This document shows positions 38,265 through 51,000 of a DNA stretch of 64,000 bases, one piece after another. The notes below the pieces were generated by a model. That model searched no databases and was not told the origin of the DNA. It was given only the letters and a program-made list of their open reading frames with translations. Numbering within the stretch: position 1 is the first letter of the stretch; every line of letters starts with the position of its first letter. A program made the position numbers and the translations under genes. Source of the stretch: Phaffia rhodozyma (taxonomy: Eukaryota; Basidiomycota; Tremellomycetes; Cystofilobasidiales; Mrakiaceae); NCBI GenBank assembly GCA_014706385.1, contig JACGZH010000003.1:1319501-1383500 (forward strand), in the 5' to 3' direction.

Positions 38265-39621
38265 ATGTCGACAGCTGGAGCAACTATTCCTTCCAACTCA
38301 CCTATCAGTTCGGTTGCCCCTCCCACCAACTCACCCATCAGCTCTATACAACCTCAGTCTTACCAGCCATATCCGTCGCATTCGAATCAACTTCTGACCA
38401 GACTAGACCTCGATGTTCGAGGTCAACGGTTCGTTGTCGAGAGAGAGCGGCTCATGAGTCTTCCCGAGAGTGTGCTGCTGTGCCTCTTTCCAAATGGACT
38501 GGTTCTGAGTCGTACGATTAATCCGTCCTCTGATGACCAGGGTGACGTTTACACTGTCGATGTCAGTATCCTTCCTTGTTTATCCCAGGTTCACGAGGTG
38601 ACGAAAGGTTGGAATCACACCCTTGCTTATACCACTTTGTATTTCTCCATGTTAGTTCGATCCCGGAGCCTTTTCATTTGTACTTGACTTCTTTGAGGAG
38701 GCCATTACGGCCTTCTATGGCACCCCCTCATCTCCCGGTCTTTTCCACTCTCAACAATCTCTTCTGTCTTCCACTGATTTATCCACCAGTCCGTTGATCG
38801 ATTCCAACATCTCTGAGGATTATGCCAACCTCCCCTTGCTTCAGAAACAAGGCATTATTGTTCTTCGAGAAGAGCTTGAGTATTTCGTCATACCACCCAA
38901 AGGAGGTGTAGCTCAGACCGATGCGGAAGGAAACGCGAATGAAGAGTTGATAGAGCTGAAGAGACTCGCTGGAAAGGCTCTTTTAGATAGAAGGCAAATC
39001 TTCACGGCTCTGCAGAGGAACGTCAATAAGGAGAACAACGTAGCCGAACAACATTTGATTGATATGCTTTGCATGAGGTTCATTCTCTTCTTCATAGATC
39101 AGCGTGGCAACTTCATCAAAGTGAAATACTAACTTTTGTTTCTTTACCTTCTTCATCTTCTCGTGATCAGTGGGTTCGATCGACAGGACGAATGGGGACA
39201 CCGAGATGTCGAGCCATCAAGATGTTCTATCACATCAATTGCTCTCGTCCTTCTTAAAACCGGTATTCAGCATCCTACAAAACCTGACCAAGTGGCTACG
39301 ATCGATCATGCTCAGATGACGACTTCGCAAAAGTTGCTACTCTTCTGGAGAAAACCAGCTGTTCGTCTGCTTCCGTTTCGAGTTTCAGTGTTTGGCATGA
39401 AGTTCTAATCACCTATACGACTTCATCCTTGCAGAGAAAATGTTGGTGGGACGGAGTCGACATCGAAACACGTGTGGATGCTGAGAATAAGACCGTGAAA
39501 GTTTGGGCCAGGAGAGTATGGACTTTGGAGTTGAACCTTGTTCGTTTAAGTGTTTTTCTATCAAGTAGTCTGTTCAGAACACGTACTCATGGGGTTGTTC
39601 TCGTTCTCATTATAGGTTTAA
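38265..39621 (+). CDS. WHI2: Whi2-like BTB/POZ growth and stress regulator
   Basis: BTB-fold protein related to yeast Whi2, which works with Psr phosphatases in nutrient and stress signalling. Exons 38265-38561, 38656-39077, 39171-39360 and 39435-39539 are secure. They show LDLDVRGQRFVVERERLMSLPESVLLCLFPNG, the joined VDFDPGAFSFVLDFFEEA, TAFYGTPSSPG, LQKQGIIVLREELEYFVIPP and RKCWWDGVDIE...ARRVWTLELNL. A Ser/Pro-rich N-terminal tail precedes the domain. After the donor at 39540 (GTTCGT) the simplest acceptor gives Val-stop at 39621. A later acceptor near 39690 could instead extend the protein to about 39917, so the C-terminus is uncertain. An upstream in-frame ATG at 38130 is less likely to be the start. 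Confidence 0.87.
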
Positions 39622-40284
39622 ACACACATTCCTCACAACTGGCCCACTAAACTCATCATCACTCTCCTCTGTCCGATCTATCTACTAGGGTCGGAATCCT
39701 GGTGCTCCGGGTTACCATCACGTATCCTTACATTTCGCCTGGTGGCGAGTTATCCTCTGTTCCATAGCTTTCTCTTCTGTTGTTGCATATACCCATATTC
39801 TAGTCTTCCTTTTTTTCCTTCTCTTTCCAATATCGGTATACATTTGGATGGGCCATACGTTCACATCTCCATATTATTCTTGCTCAAAGGCAGTCGGAAA
39901 CGACTGACAGTGAATGAACCATGGAGTATAAGGACGCCTCGATATCATTGTCTGCCTAACGTATTGCTCTTCTTCTGTAAGTTTAGAGAATGTTCTTGCG
40001 AATAGCTTGATCTGTCTCTAGCAGGTATACAGTCCGGTGCACAACCTAGGAGTCTATGTAGAGTTTCAATCTCATTTACTACAAACCTTGTGCATCAACC
40101 TATCGATGTCAGATGGATGTATATGCACTGTTCTTCGAAAGCTTTAGTTTAACCCTAATCTGAACGCGTCCTCGACGCGTCCCTTCAGCAAAACTCCTTC
40201 TACCGCAGCCTCATCTCTATGTTCTCTCACTGCTAGCTATCTCTCTAGCCATCTTGAGACCAATCCTTGTTCTTTCACAAGATC
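39622..40284 (+). other. WHI2 3' flank and ORC5 promoter
   Basis: 660 bases. May include a WHI2 C-terminal exon. A short open segment after 40024 begins at an AG acceptor-like site but matches no family I know. The C/T-rich leader of ORC5 ends the interval. Confidence 0.35.
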
Positions 40285-42092
40285 ATGCTCAACCCAAAAC
40301 AGATACCACCTTCTTTCTACCAAATCCTAAGCCCTTATATCACCCGGCCTTACTTGCCCATCCAAATATTCTTTCAAGCTCATCCTGCAATCCACTCTTT
40401 GCTTTCCCAATCTGTTCCTAGTTTACTGCTTTCTTCATACGTCACACAATCATCCAGTCCGACCGTTGGTCCATACACAACGGCATTTATCGACGCCATA
40501 GAGTCAGGATCGACCGTCAAGATGTTTATGGAAGATCTGATGACTCAATGGGATCTTGGTAGTCCTGGAAAGAACGGTCTTCGGTACACCGGATGGGAGA
40601 ACTTTCTTGGTCTATTGAATGGACTGAAGGATGGAGAGGGCAGATTAGTGGTCATCGATAGGGCAGAGAGGTTGAAGGCTGGTATGGGCTTCGGAGCGGG
40701 TGGGTTGGGCTCCCTGTTCATGAATTTAGCAGCAATGGTTCGTTAGATTCTCTTGTTCATTGTGTTTCTGAATTTCTCGAAGAGAACAAGAATAATTAAC
40801 GACGTATGATGGTAATATTTATGGTTGTAAGACTTCTTGTCCGGTCACTGTCATCTTTATGAGTCCTGTTCCTTGGGACTATCTACGACCTCAACCATGT
40901 ACATTTTCGGATCCGATATACATGTATCAACCTGCTTTCAGTCAACAAAGTGAGTGAGTTGTCGTCACCACCATCAGCCATCGGCCTCATCTCTCGACGT
41001 ATTCTGTTCGCTATAGCCAAGCCATTAACCTCTATGGTCTTGACATTCGTTCATCAGAAACATTCGACTATATGCTTTCACACCCTCCCATATCACCCAC
41101 TCATCCTCTCACGTATCACTGGGAGCCGTTCGTCCAATACTTTCTCCCCACAGCGTTTACAAATCATCCTGATCCTCTCACCTTGCTCCACATGGCCCAC
41201 GCTCTCTGGCCAATCTGGATATTGCCTCTTCTATCTCGTCTGCCTTCAATGGCTGAACTCAAAGAGGCTGTCAGACTTAGAGGAGAATACGTCGAGACTA
41301 CGTCACGGATAACGTTCGAGCTCGCAGGAAAGATGAATGAGGCGCTTCGAGTTGCTCTAAACGATCCGACCGCTTTGCCAGGGAGTCTAGCTCGATTCAC
41401 TCAACCAACCATCGCATCCACTCCAAATTCTCCGTTTCAGGTCAAGGCGCCTCCAAATTCGTCTGCTTTAGCGGATCGATCTTCTACGATGCCGTCGCTT
41501 CCGGAAAAAGCTCAACTTCTCCTGATTGCCTCGTTTCTGGCCTCGTTTTGTCCTACTACGAAGGACCTGACGAATTTCGGTCGAGCCAGATGGGAAGGCG
41601 ATTCAAAAAGAAGGAAGAAACCGACGATGAAGAAGGGTTTGGGAGCAAAGATCCCTCAGTCGTTGTTGGGACCAAAGGCCTTTCCGATGGATAGACTGAT
41701 CGCGATTTTTGGAAGTCTGACAGCGGAGTACGATGATGTGGTTCATTCCTTATCGAGAGATGAACTTTCGAGTACAGTGGGTGAGACGATGTGTTCGGTT
41801 ACTGTAAAAAATCTGGTATGTGCTGTCTGTTTCTTCCTCTGCACTTTTCTGAAGCAGTTTGATAGAGACAAGACAACAAAAGAAGGAGAAATATTGACTG
41901 ATTATTTTCTAACATATTTGCAAATAGATTGCGATGCTCACATCTCTCCACCTCCTACAACGAACAAGTCCGGCTGATAAGTTGGATGGTGTCATGTTCA
42001 AGACCGGAATCACATTCGATGAAGCCGTCGTACTTAGTAGGGGTTTTGGTTTTAAGATTAGCGATTACTGGGCTGGGGACGAAATTATGTAA
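40285..42092 (+). CDS. ORC5: Origin recognition complex subunit 5-like protein
   Basis: Four exons (40285-40737, 40832-40949, 41058-41815, 41928-42092) give 497 residues. The C-terminal half is clearly ORC5: KAQLLLIASFLASFCPTTKDL, a Lys-rich patch RRKKPTMKK, IPQSLLGPKAFPMDRLIAIFGSL, and the winged-helix end with LQRTSPADKLDGVMFK and FEDA-like ITFDEAVVLSRGFGF. The N-terminal AAA+ half keeps a Walker-B-like strand (LVVIDRAERL) and a sensor-like strand (VTVIFMSPVPWDYLRP). The Walker A position reads IQIFFQAHPAIHSLLSQ, without the GxxxxGK[ST] signature. ORC5 is part of the complex that marks replication origins. The start is the first ATG compatible with the fold; an undetected upstream exon is possible. 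Confidence 0.85.
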
Positions 42093-42790
42093 ACTGTGTA
42101 TCATGTAGAGTGCTGAGCGCTGTTTTGCGTATAGGTGTGAGATGTCGATCGAGAGCAGTGAAGAATGTTCTGCTTGAACTTTAAAGAAGTGAGCCTACGC
42201 ATGTGGAAAGCAAGTTTCTTAGCTCTTCGGCGTCTTTAGCATACTTATCGACCTGGTCGGTCTGTTGTCACCATGTGGTCGGATTGAGTACAGTCTGGAT
42301 TGCACTGATAGGACAGGGTGTGCGTGCTTTCTTCTGAGGAGGAGTCGATGAATGTCTGACTGGGTCGGAGAATCAAGGGATAATGAGCGGCGGGCCGGGC
42401 CGTGAATTGCCGGGCATTTCCCTTAGCTGTTCTCGTATCCTCATCATTTCCATCTTGAGTTCCCTCCTTTCTTATACCTCTCCATCTTTCTTGGTGGAAT
42501 AGCCGATGCAAGATTAGACGATCGGTGAGAATCTCTGTCTCCCGACTGTGGTTTCTTCATGCTAATTTGTTTCTCATCTCGATCGGCTTCATTTTACTCA
42601 ATCCGCCATCCATCCATCTTTCCACACAGCATCCTATCATCTCCGACTAATTCTCCCCACCCTCTCTCTCGCAAATATACGACGAGTAGCACATTGTCTG
42701 TTTCTCACGCGGTCCAAGTGTCGCAATTATCCACACGTAAAACGCTTGAAGTCTATTTGCTCACACTGATAAGCAACGAATCTGAACTGG
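42093..42790 (+). promoter_or_regulatory. ORC5 3' flank and transcription-factor promoter
   Basis: About 700 bases with C/T-rich leader sequence in the second half (42530-42680). No gene is recognised. Confidence 0.45.
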
Positions 42791-45700
42791 ATGGGCTCTC
42801 CTTTGGACCAACCACACGAAGACGACTTAGCCTCTTCAGCATCTCAGCATCCACAACCATCTTTGAATCCTACAACAGTGAATAACGCGTCATCAATCTC
42901 AGCAGGATTGGCAAACACACATGAAGCTGGACAAGCCATGCTGTCATTGGCTTCTTATCCAGGACTAAGTAAGTATGCTGGATTCTCCAAAGGAGAATTT
43001 TAAAGGATAGGATAGAGGAATACTTGACCATTTCTTATTGGTCTGGAGAACAGCGAATTGGGTCGAATATGGGTATGACAGATGCTGATCCTAGATCTGT
43101 TTCGCTTTGTTTTCTTTGCTCTTGCTGGATATATTCTCAACGACTGCTTTGAACGTTATTCTTGCTGTACAGAACGGTAAGCCGATCTTATTACATCAAT
43201 CAACTATCTTTCTATCCGAATATAACAAACCGATATTTGCGCTTGTTTGTTCTTTTGTTTGCTTTCAGAGGGGCTCGAGCATGTGTAGCTTGCAGGAAAG
43301 TAAGTTTTGGATGTGTTTCTCCTCTCAATCAATAGCCAGGCTTCATCAGAAGGGGAGCCCACCATTTGTGACCGCAGCAGCGTGTCGGTTTGAAGTTTGG
43401 ATGCCAAGAGCACTCGGACTAGATTCAGAAGGAGTGTAAAGAGTTGGCTTCGGCTATTTATCCATTGAGAAGTTCCCTTGATTGGTATTGGTGCATGTTC
43501 TCCAGATGGGTTTAAGGGTGGATGAATATGTATATCTTCAGAAAATTGACTGATCGTGTGATTGCCTAATCTTCATATCTCTCAGGGAAAGAACCGATGT
43601 GAAGGACTGGTAAGCTCATCACTTTCTATCATCTGACGGATGTATCTCTGGTTAGCCGGATAAACGCTCACAAGTCATACCTTCGATATCTGATAGCTTA
43701 ATGCAGACAACACGATCGAGCCGCCCTGTAGACGCTGCGAGCTGGCAGGTGTGCCCTGTGTATTCGAAAAACCGCCAAAGAAAAAGAAAAAAACGGCCAC
43801 AACTACGATAGGAGAAGATATTGGGGAGCGGGAAGAGTATGCATAGTTTCTCCTTTATGATAGATTGGGGTTGTGTCATGTTTGATCCGTTCTCTCTTAC
43901 TTCTCTTACAATCTGATTACTCAAAAATATCAGGAGAGTTAGCAAGTTAGAAGATGAGGTCTCCAAAATTTCTGAAGCTCAGTGCGTCATTCTGCTTGCA
44001 ACTAATTATGTTCTACCCATGCTGACTTCAAGTGATTCAATATCTTCCTCATTTGACTGCAGAGGATCCATGCAATCCACTCTATCCCAAATCCTTTCCG
44101 TTCTAACAAACAATCGGCAAGGAGCCTCGATAGATTCCCCAGCAACCTCAACATCTGATACCCTGCCATACTATACCCAAAGGGGTCATTCCGCTTCCCT
44201 TATTCATCCTCCCCCTATAATCAACACTGATCAAGATAGCCTTACCATTTTTTCCAGTCGAGGAGCAAATAATTCCATGTATCTACAAAGCGATCCGGGC
44301 CCCGAATTGAGCAGTGCCAATCCATTTGGTACACTTTCCAATATATCGAGTGCTCGCAATACATTCAATTCTCCGCTATCAGGCCCACAATTAGGAAATG
44401 TCAATCAAGCTCCTTGGAACACGCTCCGGGCGTCTCCTGGGCGAGGTACTTATGCTGACAATCCAACAGCACCATCGTCTTCCCAATGGCCACCGACATC
44501 AACAAGCGCAGGATACGGAGCAGGAAGAGCAGGGACCGATCATCCGCTTCCGGGGCTACCACTTTCCCATTCGAGAAACACAGTGTTCGATGTTATTGAG
44601 GAGGACGGAGTTGAAGAACATCGAAGATCCAGAAGGGAAAGCGACAGGAGAGGCAAAACAGAAGAGATGGCAAACGATGATAGCGGCGAACGGGGAAGAA
44701 GCGAACCGAAAAACAGAAATCCAGGAAGGAGTAGGTCTAGGATAGAATCAGCCGAAGGGACAAACATAGCAGGAGCTGGAATAGAAAACACCGGAGAACA
44801 AGAATCTTTTCCAGCTCTGCCGGGGTTCGCACCCCCTCCGACCCACCGGTTCGTCCCATGTGTTTCTAATCTTTTCTCCGCAGGTGAAAATCATCTCGTG
44901 CTCTCGACTGCCAGTGTTTTAATACGTCTACTCGGTTACTTTATGATTCTTTAATATCAGATTTGCCCCTTACGAGATCGTTCCCTCAACTGCTGTGTCG
45001 TCTGATGATGAGTCTGAAAACACTCTACCGAGGGCAGCAATGATGACCCCCGGGCTAGCCTTGCAAGGGTTAGCAAACGCGGCTGCTGATGCTGCGAACG
45101 GGACGCTTAACTCGTCTAGGTGCGTTGAAAGGCATCTTGTCATCTCACTGCCTGTGCTAACTTGAGTCTTTTGTTCTATAACATGATTGGACAGAGTTGT
45201 CAAGAAGAAGCGAGTCCCGCCCCCACCCAATCCATTTCCGGACGTCGTCACTAAGGGTATGGTCTCGGAGGCCGAAGCAAGAGAGCTGTACAATATGTTT
45301 GTCCATGTTTAATTATCTGATTGGTTCATCATCTCTCGAACAGAAAATTATATAAACAGAAAATGGTTGCGATTAAACCATTTGGTATCTTCGCGCGTTG
45401 GTTCTGAATTCGTTCTTCCCTTGCTGTGGTCTTATAGATTCTTTTCTGGTTCCAACCTTTTTGTCCCTTTGTTCGACCCTGCGTATGATACGTTCGAAAG
45501 TTTACGCGACAGAACTCCATTCAGTACGTGTCAAGATCCAAAAGCTTCCTTTATAAGTCAGATTCTCTGTCAGAAGCCCGTCGCGTCTGAACTTATTCCT
45601 TTTGATGATGGCTGGCAGCGGTTGACGTGATCCTTGCTGTCGCTGCAAAAATCAGAGGTGGAAACGGTGAGTATATATACTTCCCCATAAATCCAAGCTT

Positions 45701-48149
45701 TCTCATCTCGTTCCCGCTATTGCTCCCAAGCTTACCTTGATTCTCTGTAGGGCCGTTAGGACCTTCATTTCGGGCTGCATCGGATGAAGCTCATGGAATC
45801 GCCAGAAGCACTTTGTTTGGACCTGGTGAGTTTCTTTCCTTGCTCTCCTGGCAATACGGTCTGTTGACATTCTGATTTCTGGTGAAACACAAATACAAAC
45901 AGTCGTTCGAAAAGAAGCTGTTCAAGGTAAGCTTTACTATCGGTATTTTCTGAGGAAGATGAACCGTTTGCTAACTAGTCCCTGTCATGAGCGGGTAATA
46001 TTTAGCTTCATTACTATTAGCATGCTACTCGCAAAACGGGTATCTTCCATCAGGCCATGCTGTCAGGATGTCACTAGACATCGGTCTCCACAGAGCTGTT
46101 AGTTCAATTTTTTGCGCACTCATCTTCAAATGAGAGTTTGTCGTTGATGATGTCCATATTTGGGATTGGGAACAATGTATAGCTCAGCAAATTGCTGCAG
46201 GCCGCAGGACAGGGTGAACGGATACGTTCTGATGCTGAAGAGCGAGACTTAGGTTCGTTGTCTTGGATCTATTGTTATTCTTCATCTTTGTTATCTATCT
46301 GACGTTTAAGACTATGGGGTCTACGCTATACAGTGGTCAGTACGAGGATCTGGCTTACCTGCTTCTGGTATGATCGGGTGCAGACGCTAAGTAGTGGGAA
46401 ACCGACGATGATCAGGTTCGTTCACCTTCGTACTTCGGCAAGACAACTGCATACTAACTTGCTATCATCCGTTTTCTGGTATCACGTATGATCATAGGGA
46501 GGACGATACAGGGGTTATCAATGCTCGACACTTTCTATCGCACCCTATGTCTAGCCCTACGGATGTCAGACTTGTAGCAGAGGTCGAATTGGTTGTTCTC
46601 AAAAGTATATCTTAAACTGTTTCGTCGAATCTCATCTGTTCCAAGTGTTGAGTTAGCAGACTGATTTCAGTAAACTGGAACGAACGATTTGCAGCCCGGG
46701 CCTATGATCATCTTCAGACCATCAAAGGACAGGTCACGAAGCCTACACTCTCGTATATCAGCCGTGTTTCCGAGGATCTCAATAGGTGCGCCATTACTAA
46801 ACATTCTCACCTAAGCGAAAAGTCCAAGCCTAATAATATATTCCTGCTCCCCCCCCCATGGGATGCATCTGGCTAGGTGGTACACTGAGTGGGATGACAT
46901 GCATAAGCAGACATACTCCGAAGAGTCGGTGATGCGGAACATGCGTATGTCTCATCTCCTGGTTCAATTGGCATTCTCATTCGTCGATCAAGAGCTGACA
47001 CCCTCATACTACCGGGAATATCGTCCAATCTTCTATAATAAGTCCTTGTGGAGCTTCATTATGCGAAGCTTTGGCTCGTTTGTGTGGCTCTGAGAGGAGC
47101 CAGTTGGGACAAGATGCCATATGAGCAGGTTCGTATGCCTATTGTAGTGCCTTTTTGAGAAGAGGCTATTCTGAGTACCGTTCCTTCCCTTTTTCTTCTT
47201 TTAACCTCTAGAAAGAAATAGCTCGTATGTTTTCTGTGATTTTCTCAAACTTCTTGGACCTGTCGTTCAATATTGATATTTGATGACCCTAACCTCTTCC
47301 TCTCTAAAGTCGAAGCCAAAGAGTCTGCAATGCGTTGTCTTGAAGTCTATCTCAACAACAACCAACTGAGGTAAGTATGACACTTTATGAACCTCTGTAC
47401 AAACATACAGCCAGCCCACTAAGTCTGTTCTTCTTCATTTAGGGCGGCTCTCTGTTTTGCAATTCATGAATACCTGGTGATGGTTTGTACACTTATATAC
47501 ACAACTCTCATTTCTCTTGATGATTCTGATGGTTAGATGTGCGCTGAGATACGAAATCTTAATACAGGCAACATTTTCGGCATGTTATCTCATTAAGGTT
47601 GCGATCTTGTTTCCAAATGATGTGGACCGGAGACAGATCGTCTCGATCGTCAGTCAATTAGCCGGATTACTATCAGAAATTTCTGCAGAAAGGTAAAGAA
47701 AAAAGTAGTATATATTGAAGCGTCATCCACATTGAGTCTTTTTCGTTCTGACAAACTTTTGATCGGGCTTTTCAAACTACTACGCTCTTCAAATACGGAT
47801 GAGTAGATACTCTTTGACGCTCGGTCTTCAAATCAGCACTTTTAAACGCCGATATAATATGACTCGTCCGCCTACGCCCTCGTCTCTAGCTCACGCGCTC
47901 CTCAACTCATCTTCTGGTGGTGACCATCCAGGTGGATCGAAAGCCTCTCAGCCTTCAAATAGATCCCGATCCCATTCTCATTCTCACAATGACGTAGAGA
48001 ATGAAGTCGATTGGGATTTGCCCGATTTCGATTGGCTGGATATGCCGACGATGCCTGATTTTGACGTGCCTTGGCTAACTGATGATGGTGTGGTCAATTT
48101 GGGATTGCCTGTGGGAGGATCGGAGAGTCTATTTTTCCCTTTCGAGTGA
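42791..48149 (+). CDS. Zn2Cys6 fungal-specific transcription factor
   Basis: Many-exon gene of a binuclear zinc-cluster activator. The cluster is assembled from exons about 43269-43299 (RACVACRK), 43586-43609 (GKNRCEGL) and the exon starting near 43695, which carries PPCRRCELAGVPC. This gives six cysteines with C-x2-C-x6-C spacing, a longer loop, then C-x2-C-x6-C. A short basic linker (KPPKKKKK) and coiled-coil region follow, then a Ser/Pro/Gln-rich stretch (44019-44850). The fungal_trans-type regulatory domain includes FFSGSNLFVPLFDPAYDTF, LLACYSQNGYLPSGHAVRMSLDIGLHRA and WLTCFWYDRVQTLSSGKPTMI. The acidic end WDLPDFDWLDMPTMPDFD looks like an activation domain. The start MGSPLDQPHEDD and the tiny exons between 42970 and 43269 are uncertain; the target genes are unknown. 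Confidence 0.85.
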
Positions 48150-48958
48150 GATCTTTCTTTTCTTATCTCTTCAAATCTTTATTTCAAGTTGCGCTCTGCT
48201 CGCATTACCTTTGGTATGCTCTCTATGGAGGCAGCGAATACACGTTGATGAGTGCTTCTTCTTATTTTTCCTAAGCCTACCGAACCTTACAGCGACGGAT
48301 ATCAACGTATGTTATGAATCCATGCTCTCTCGTTTTATGATATCTCCGTTGTTCTGAATCTTTCTTGATGTCATTTTGGTTGCGTTTATCGATAGTTTGT
48401 CTGGAACACAGGTGCTCCATCAGGATTCTAATCTAATCCATCTTCCTTTCTTCTCCATCTCCTCTTCCCTCTTGATTTCTTTATTTCTTGATATTATTCA
48501 ACCTTTTGCTTCATTGCAGTCTTTTTATTCCTATTGTGCTCTCTGTTTCTATTGTTGTAACTAAACTTGCTGCTTCTTAAAAACACATTTCGTATGACAC
48601 AACTGCTATCAGAACTTAACGACTTCGACGTAGATCAACGAGAGGGGAAGAAAAGAAAAAGCAAATCTATTCGAATACCTCTATTCGAGAAGTAAAACAA
48701 AGCGATAGAGAAAAACGAACGGAAGACACGAAAGACAAAGGAAGAGGGGAACGAAGAGATACAACCATATATAGGGATGAACAGGAGATCAATTTTATTT
48801 TTCTTATAAACTTCTATCCAGCTTTATCCAACATGGACTCCTTTCGAAGAGAATGGATGAAACAGAGAAAAGAGCACAAATAACCCGGCGCAGGCTCAAA
48901 AAGAAGGAGAAGAGAGATGAAGAAAGGAAAGAGATGAGATCGGCTAACGAACGTCACT
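48150..48958. other. Convergent intergenic region, transcription factor / SQR
   Basis: About 800 bases. T-rich then A-rich, as expected for two converging 3' UTRs. The short frames are low in complexity. A spliced extension of the transcription factor after 48147 (GTGAGA) is possible but unsupported. Confidence 0.45.
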
Positions 48959-51000
48959 TTACTGCTTCTCTACAGGAGCATCAAATCGAGGAGCGAACAA
49001 TCCTGATCGACCGAACCACTTGCCCTTGACCATAAAGTTATAGTGACTATATGGGAAGATCTATTGACGCATCGCACAAGAAAGGATGTTTCGAGGATAA
49101 AGAAAATCAGGAACCAGGTTTGGATTACTGTCTTTATAATGAAGAAGGGAAATGAAAGCTTACATCCTTCTTGAGGTGATAAAACAACTTATTGGGCTTT
49201 GCCTGGTCAATTCCAAATTTGGCGAACGTCTCGTCAGGAATTCCGCCATACTTGAACTCCGCAAGCAGAAGTTCGTTGTGTCCCGTAAGAAGCGGACACG
49301 AGGCTGTCAAAAGAGAACGATCGTGTCAAGTCAGGGATTGACAACAGAAAAACGGGCAGTAGCGCAAAGATAGAGAAGGGCGTACTGTACCCGCCGTAGA
49401 CAGCCAATCCCTTTTTGCCTTCCATCTCGGCCAACAAGTTTTCGACAACAACTGGTGTCTGGGAAGTGATAGCCGCCTCTGTCTTGGAAGTAGGCAAAGA
49501 CGAAGCGTCACCTAGGGCAAACACGTTAGGAAACTCGGTGTGTTGAAGGCTCGAGCTTGAAACGGTGACGTAGCCAGAAACATCTGTCAATGGAGAGTTC
49601 TATGTGCGAAGAAGACCGAAGGCGCGCAAAGAGGTGAGCACGTAGATTCCGACGAAGAAGTACTGAAAGACAGGGCAAACCTTGAGGGTATCAAGAGGGC
49701 CTTGAGGAGGCACGACATGTAAAAAGTCAAAGTCTTTGGTAACGCTCTCTCCATCAGCGTTCTTGAACGTAGCCGTCCTGTTGGTGTGAGAGAGCGAGAC
49801 AAGGTCCAAGTTGTTGGAAACGTTGACACCTCGCTCCTCGGCCAACTTGACAAGCGCTTGAGAGTATTTAGGAACGGCAAACATCGTTGGCTAAAAAAAG
49901 GTAATGAGGTCGAGGATAAGCTTGTGGTTTGCATATCTTTCCGAAGTTTGAAGACAGGCTAAAGACGTACCATTCCACTGATGAAATTCACGTCGACGTT
50001 CTTTCCTTGCCGGGCCCATTGAGATCGGGCCATCCACATTACTTTCTGAGGAGCTCCGGCGCACCTGGTTTAGCGACCAAACGACATCATGTTAACGTGA
50101 TTCTTCTCGCAACGGTGCGCAAGACAAAGAAATACTGACTTGATGATTCCCTTAGGCTGAGTAAAGATTGCCTTCTTTCCATCAAAGCTCTCGATAGAAT
50201 CCCAGACCTGATCACAGTACTCATAGCCATAGATACTTCCGACCTTGCTCTCCTTAGTTCCAACGCTCAACGCATCCTCCAGTCCGGCGACAGCCTTAAA
50301 GTTAGTCTGCAAACCAGGGCAGACGACAAGATAATCATAAGTAAGTGTTGGCCCACCGGAAGCCAAAGTGACCGAGTTGGTGGAAGGAGAGAACGTAGAG
50401 GCGTGGTGAGCGTGGTGGTGAATATAAGAAGGAATCAAAGACGAGACCGGCTTGGCTAGATCTTGCTTTTGGGCCAAACCGCTACCGACGAGAGTCCATC
50501 CAGGTTGGTAGTGGTGGAGTTTAGATCCCTAAAGATGAGAGAAGTCTCAGCGGATATTGAACATTTCAAAGAGCGCGGTCAAATACAAGGAGAGCGAGAG
50601 AAATAGGAACTCACGTCGACGATGGCAACATCTCCATCAGCCAAAGTCTTGCCTGCGTCAGCGAACCGGTTGTAGAGCATGTTTGCCACACTTGATAGGA
50701 CATAGCAGGGTTTCGTATGAGCGATCGAAATGAACATCGGAATAAGAGAGCAAACTAGGCTCACCTGAGACCAGCCGCACCAGCTCCAACGACAACGACC
50801 TTGTGGTGGTTTCCAGATAAAGGAGATCTATAGCGCAATCAGATATGTACAGTTGACGAGCAGCAGAACCAGAACGGTCCGAACAGTAGAGCGATCGTCA
50901 GCAATCTGATGGAAAACGCGCTGTTGTCCTTCGAAAAAAGAAACGAGAATAATTACGATGCAGTAGCAAAGAGCCTAGCGGAGGACGACCTGAGAGCCAT
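48959..51000 (-). CDS. SQR: Mitochondrial sulfide:quinone oxidoreductase
   Basis: Flavoprotein that oxidises hydrogen sulfide and passes electrons to ubiquinone, on the mitochondrial inner membrane (SQRDL/Hmt2 family). The first exon (MALRSSSARLFATAS) looks like a presequence. The next brings the FAD Rossmann motif VVVVGAGAAGLS, then HHYQPGWTLVGSG. Redox cysteines appear in YLVVCPGLQ, near YEYCDQVWDSI, and in [33 protein letters not shown] and FALGDASSLPTSKTEAAITSQ are diagnostic. The C-terminus FMVKGKWFGRSGLFAPRFD is the membrane-associated end. The protein appears complete. It diverges from the TPR gene at 51728. Confidence 0.93.
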
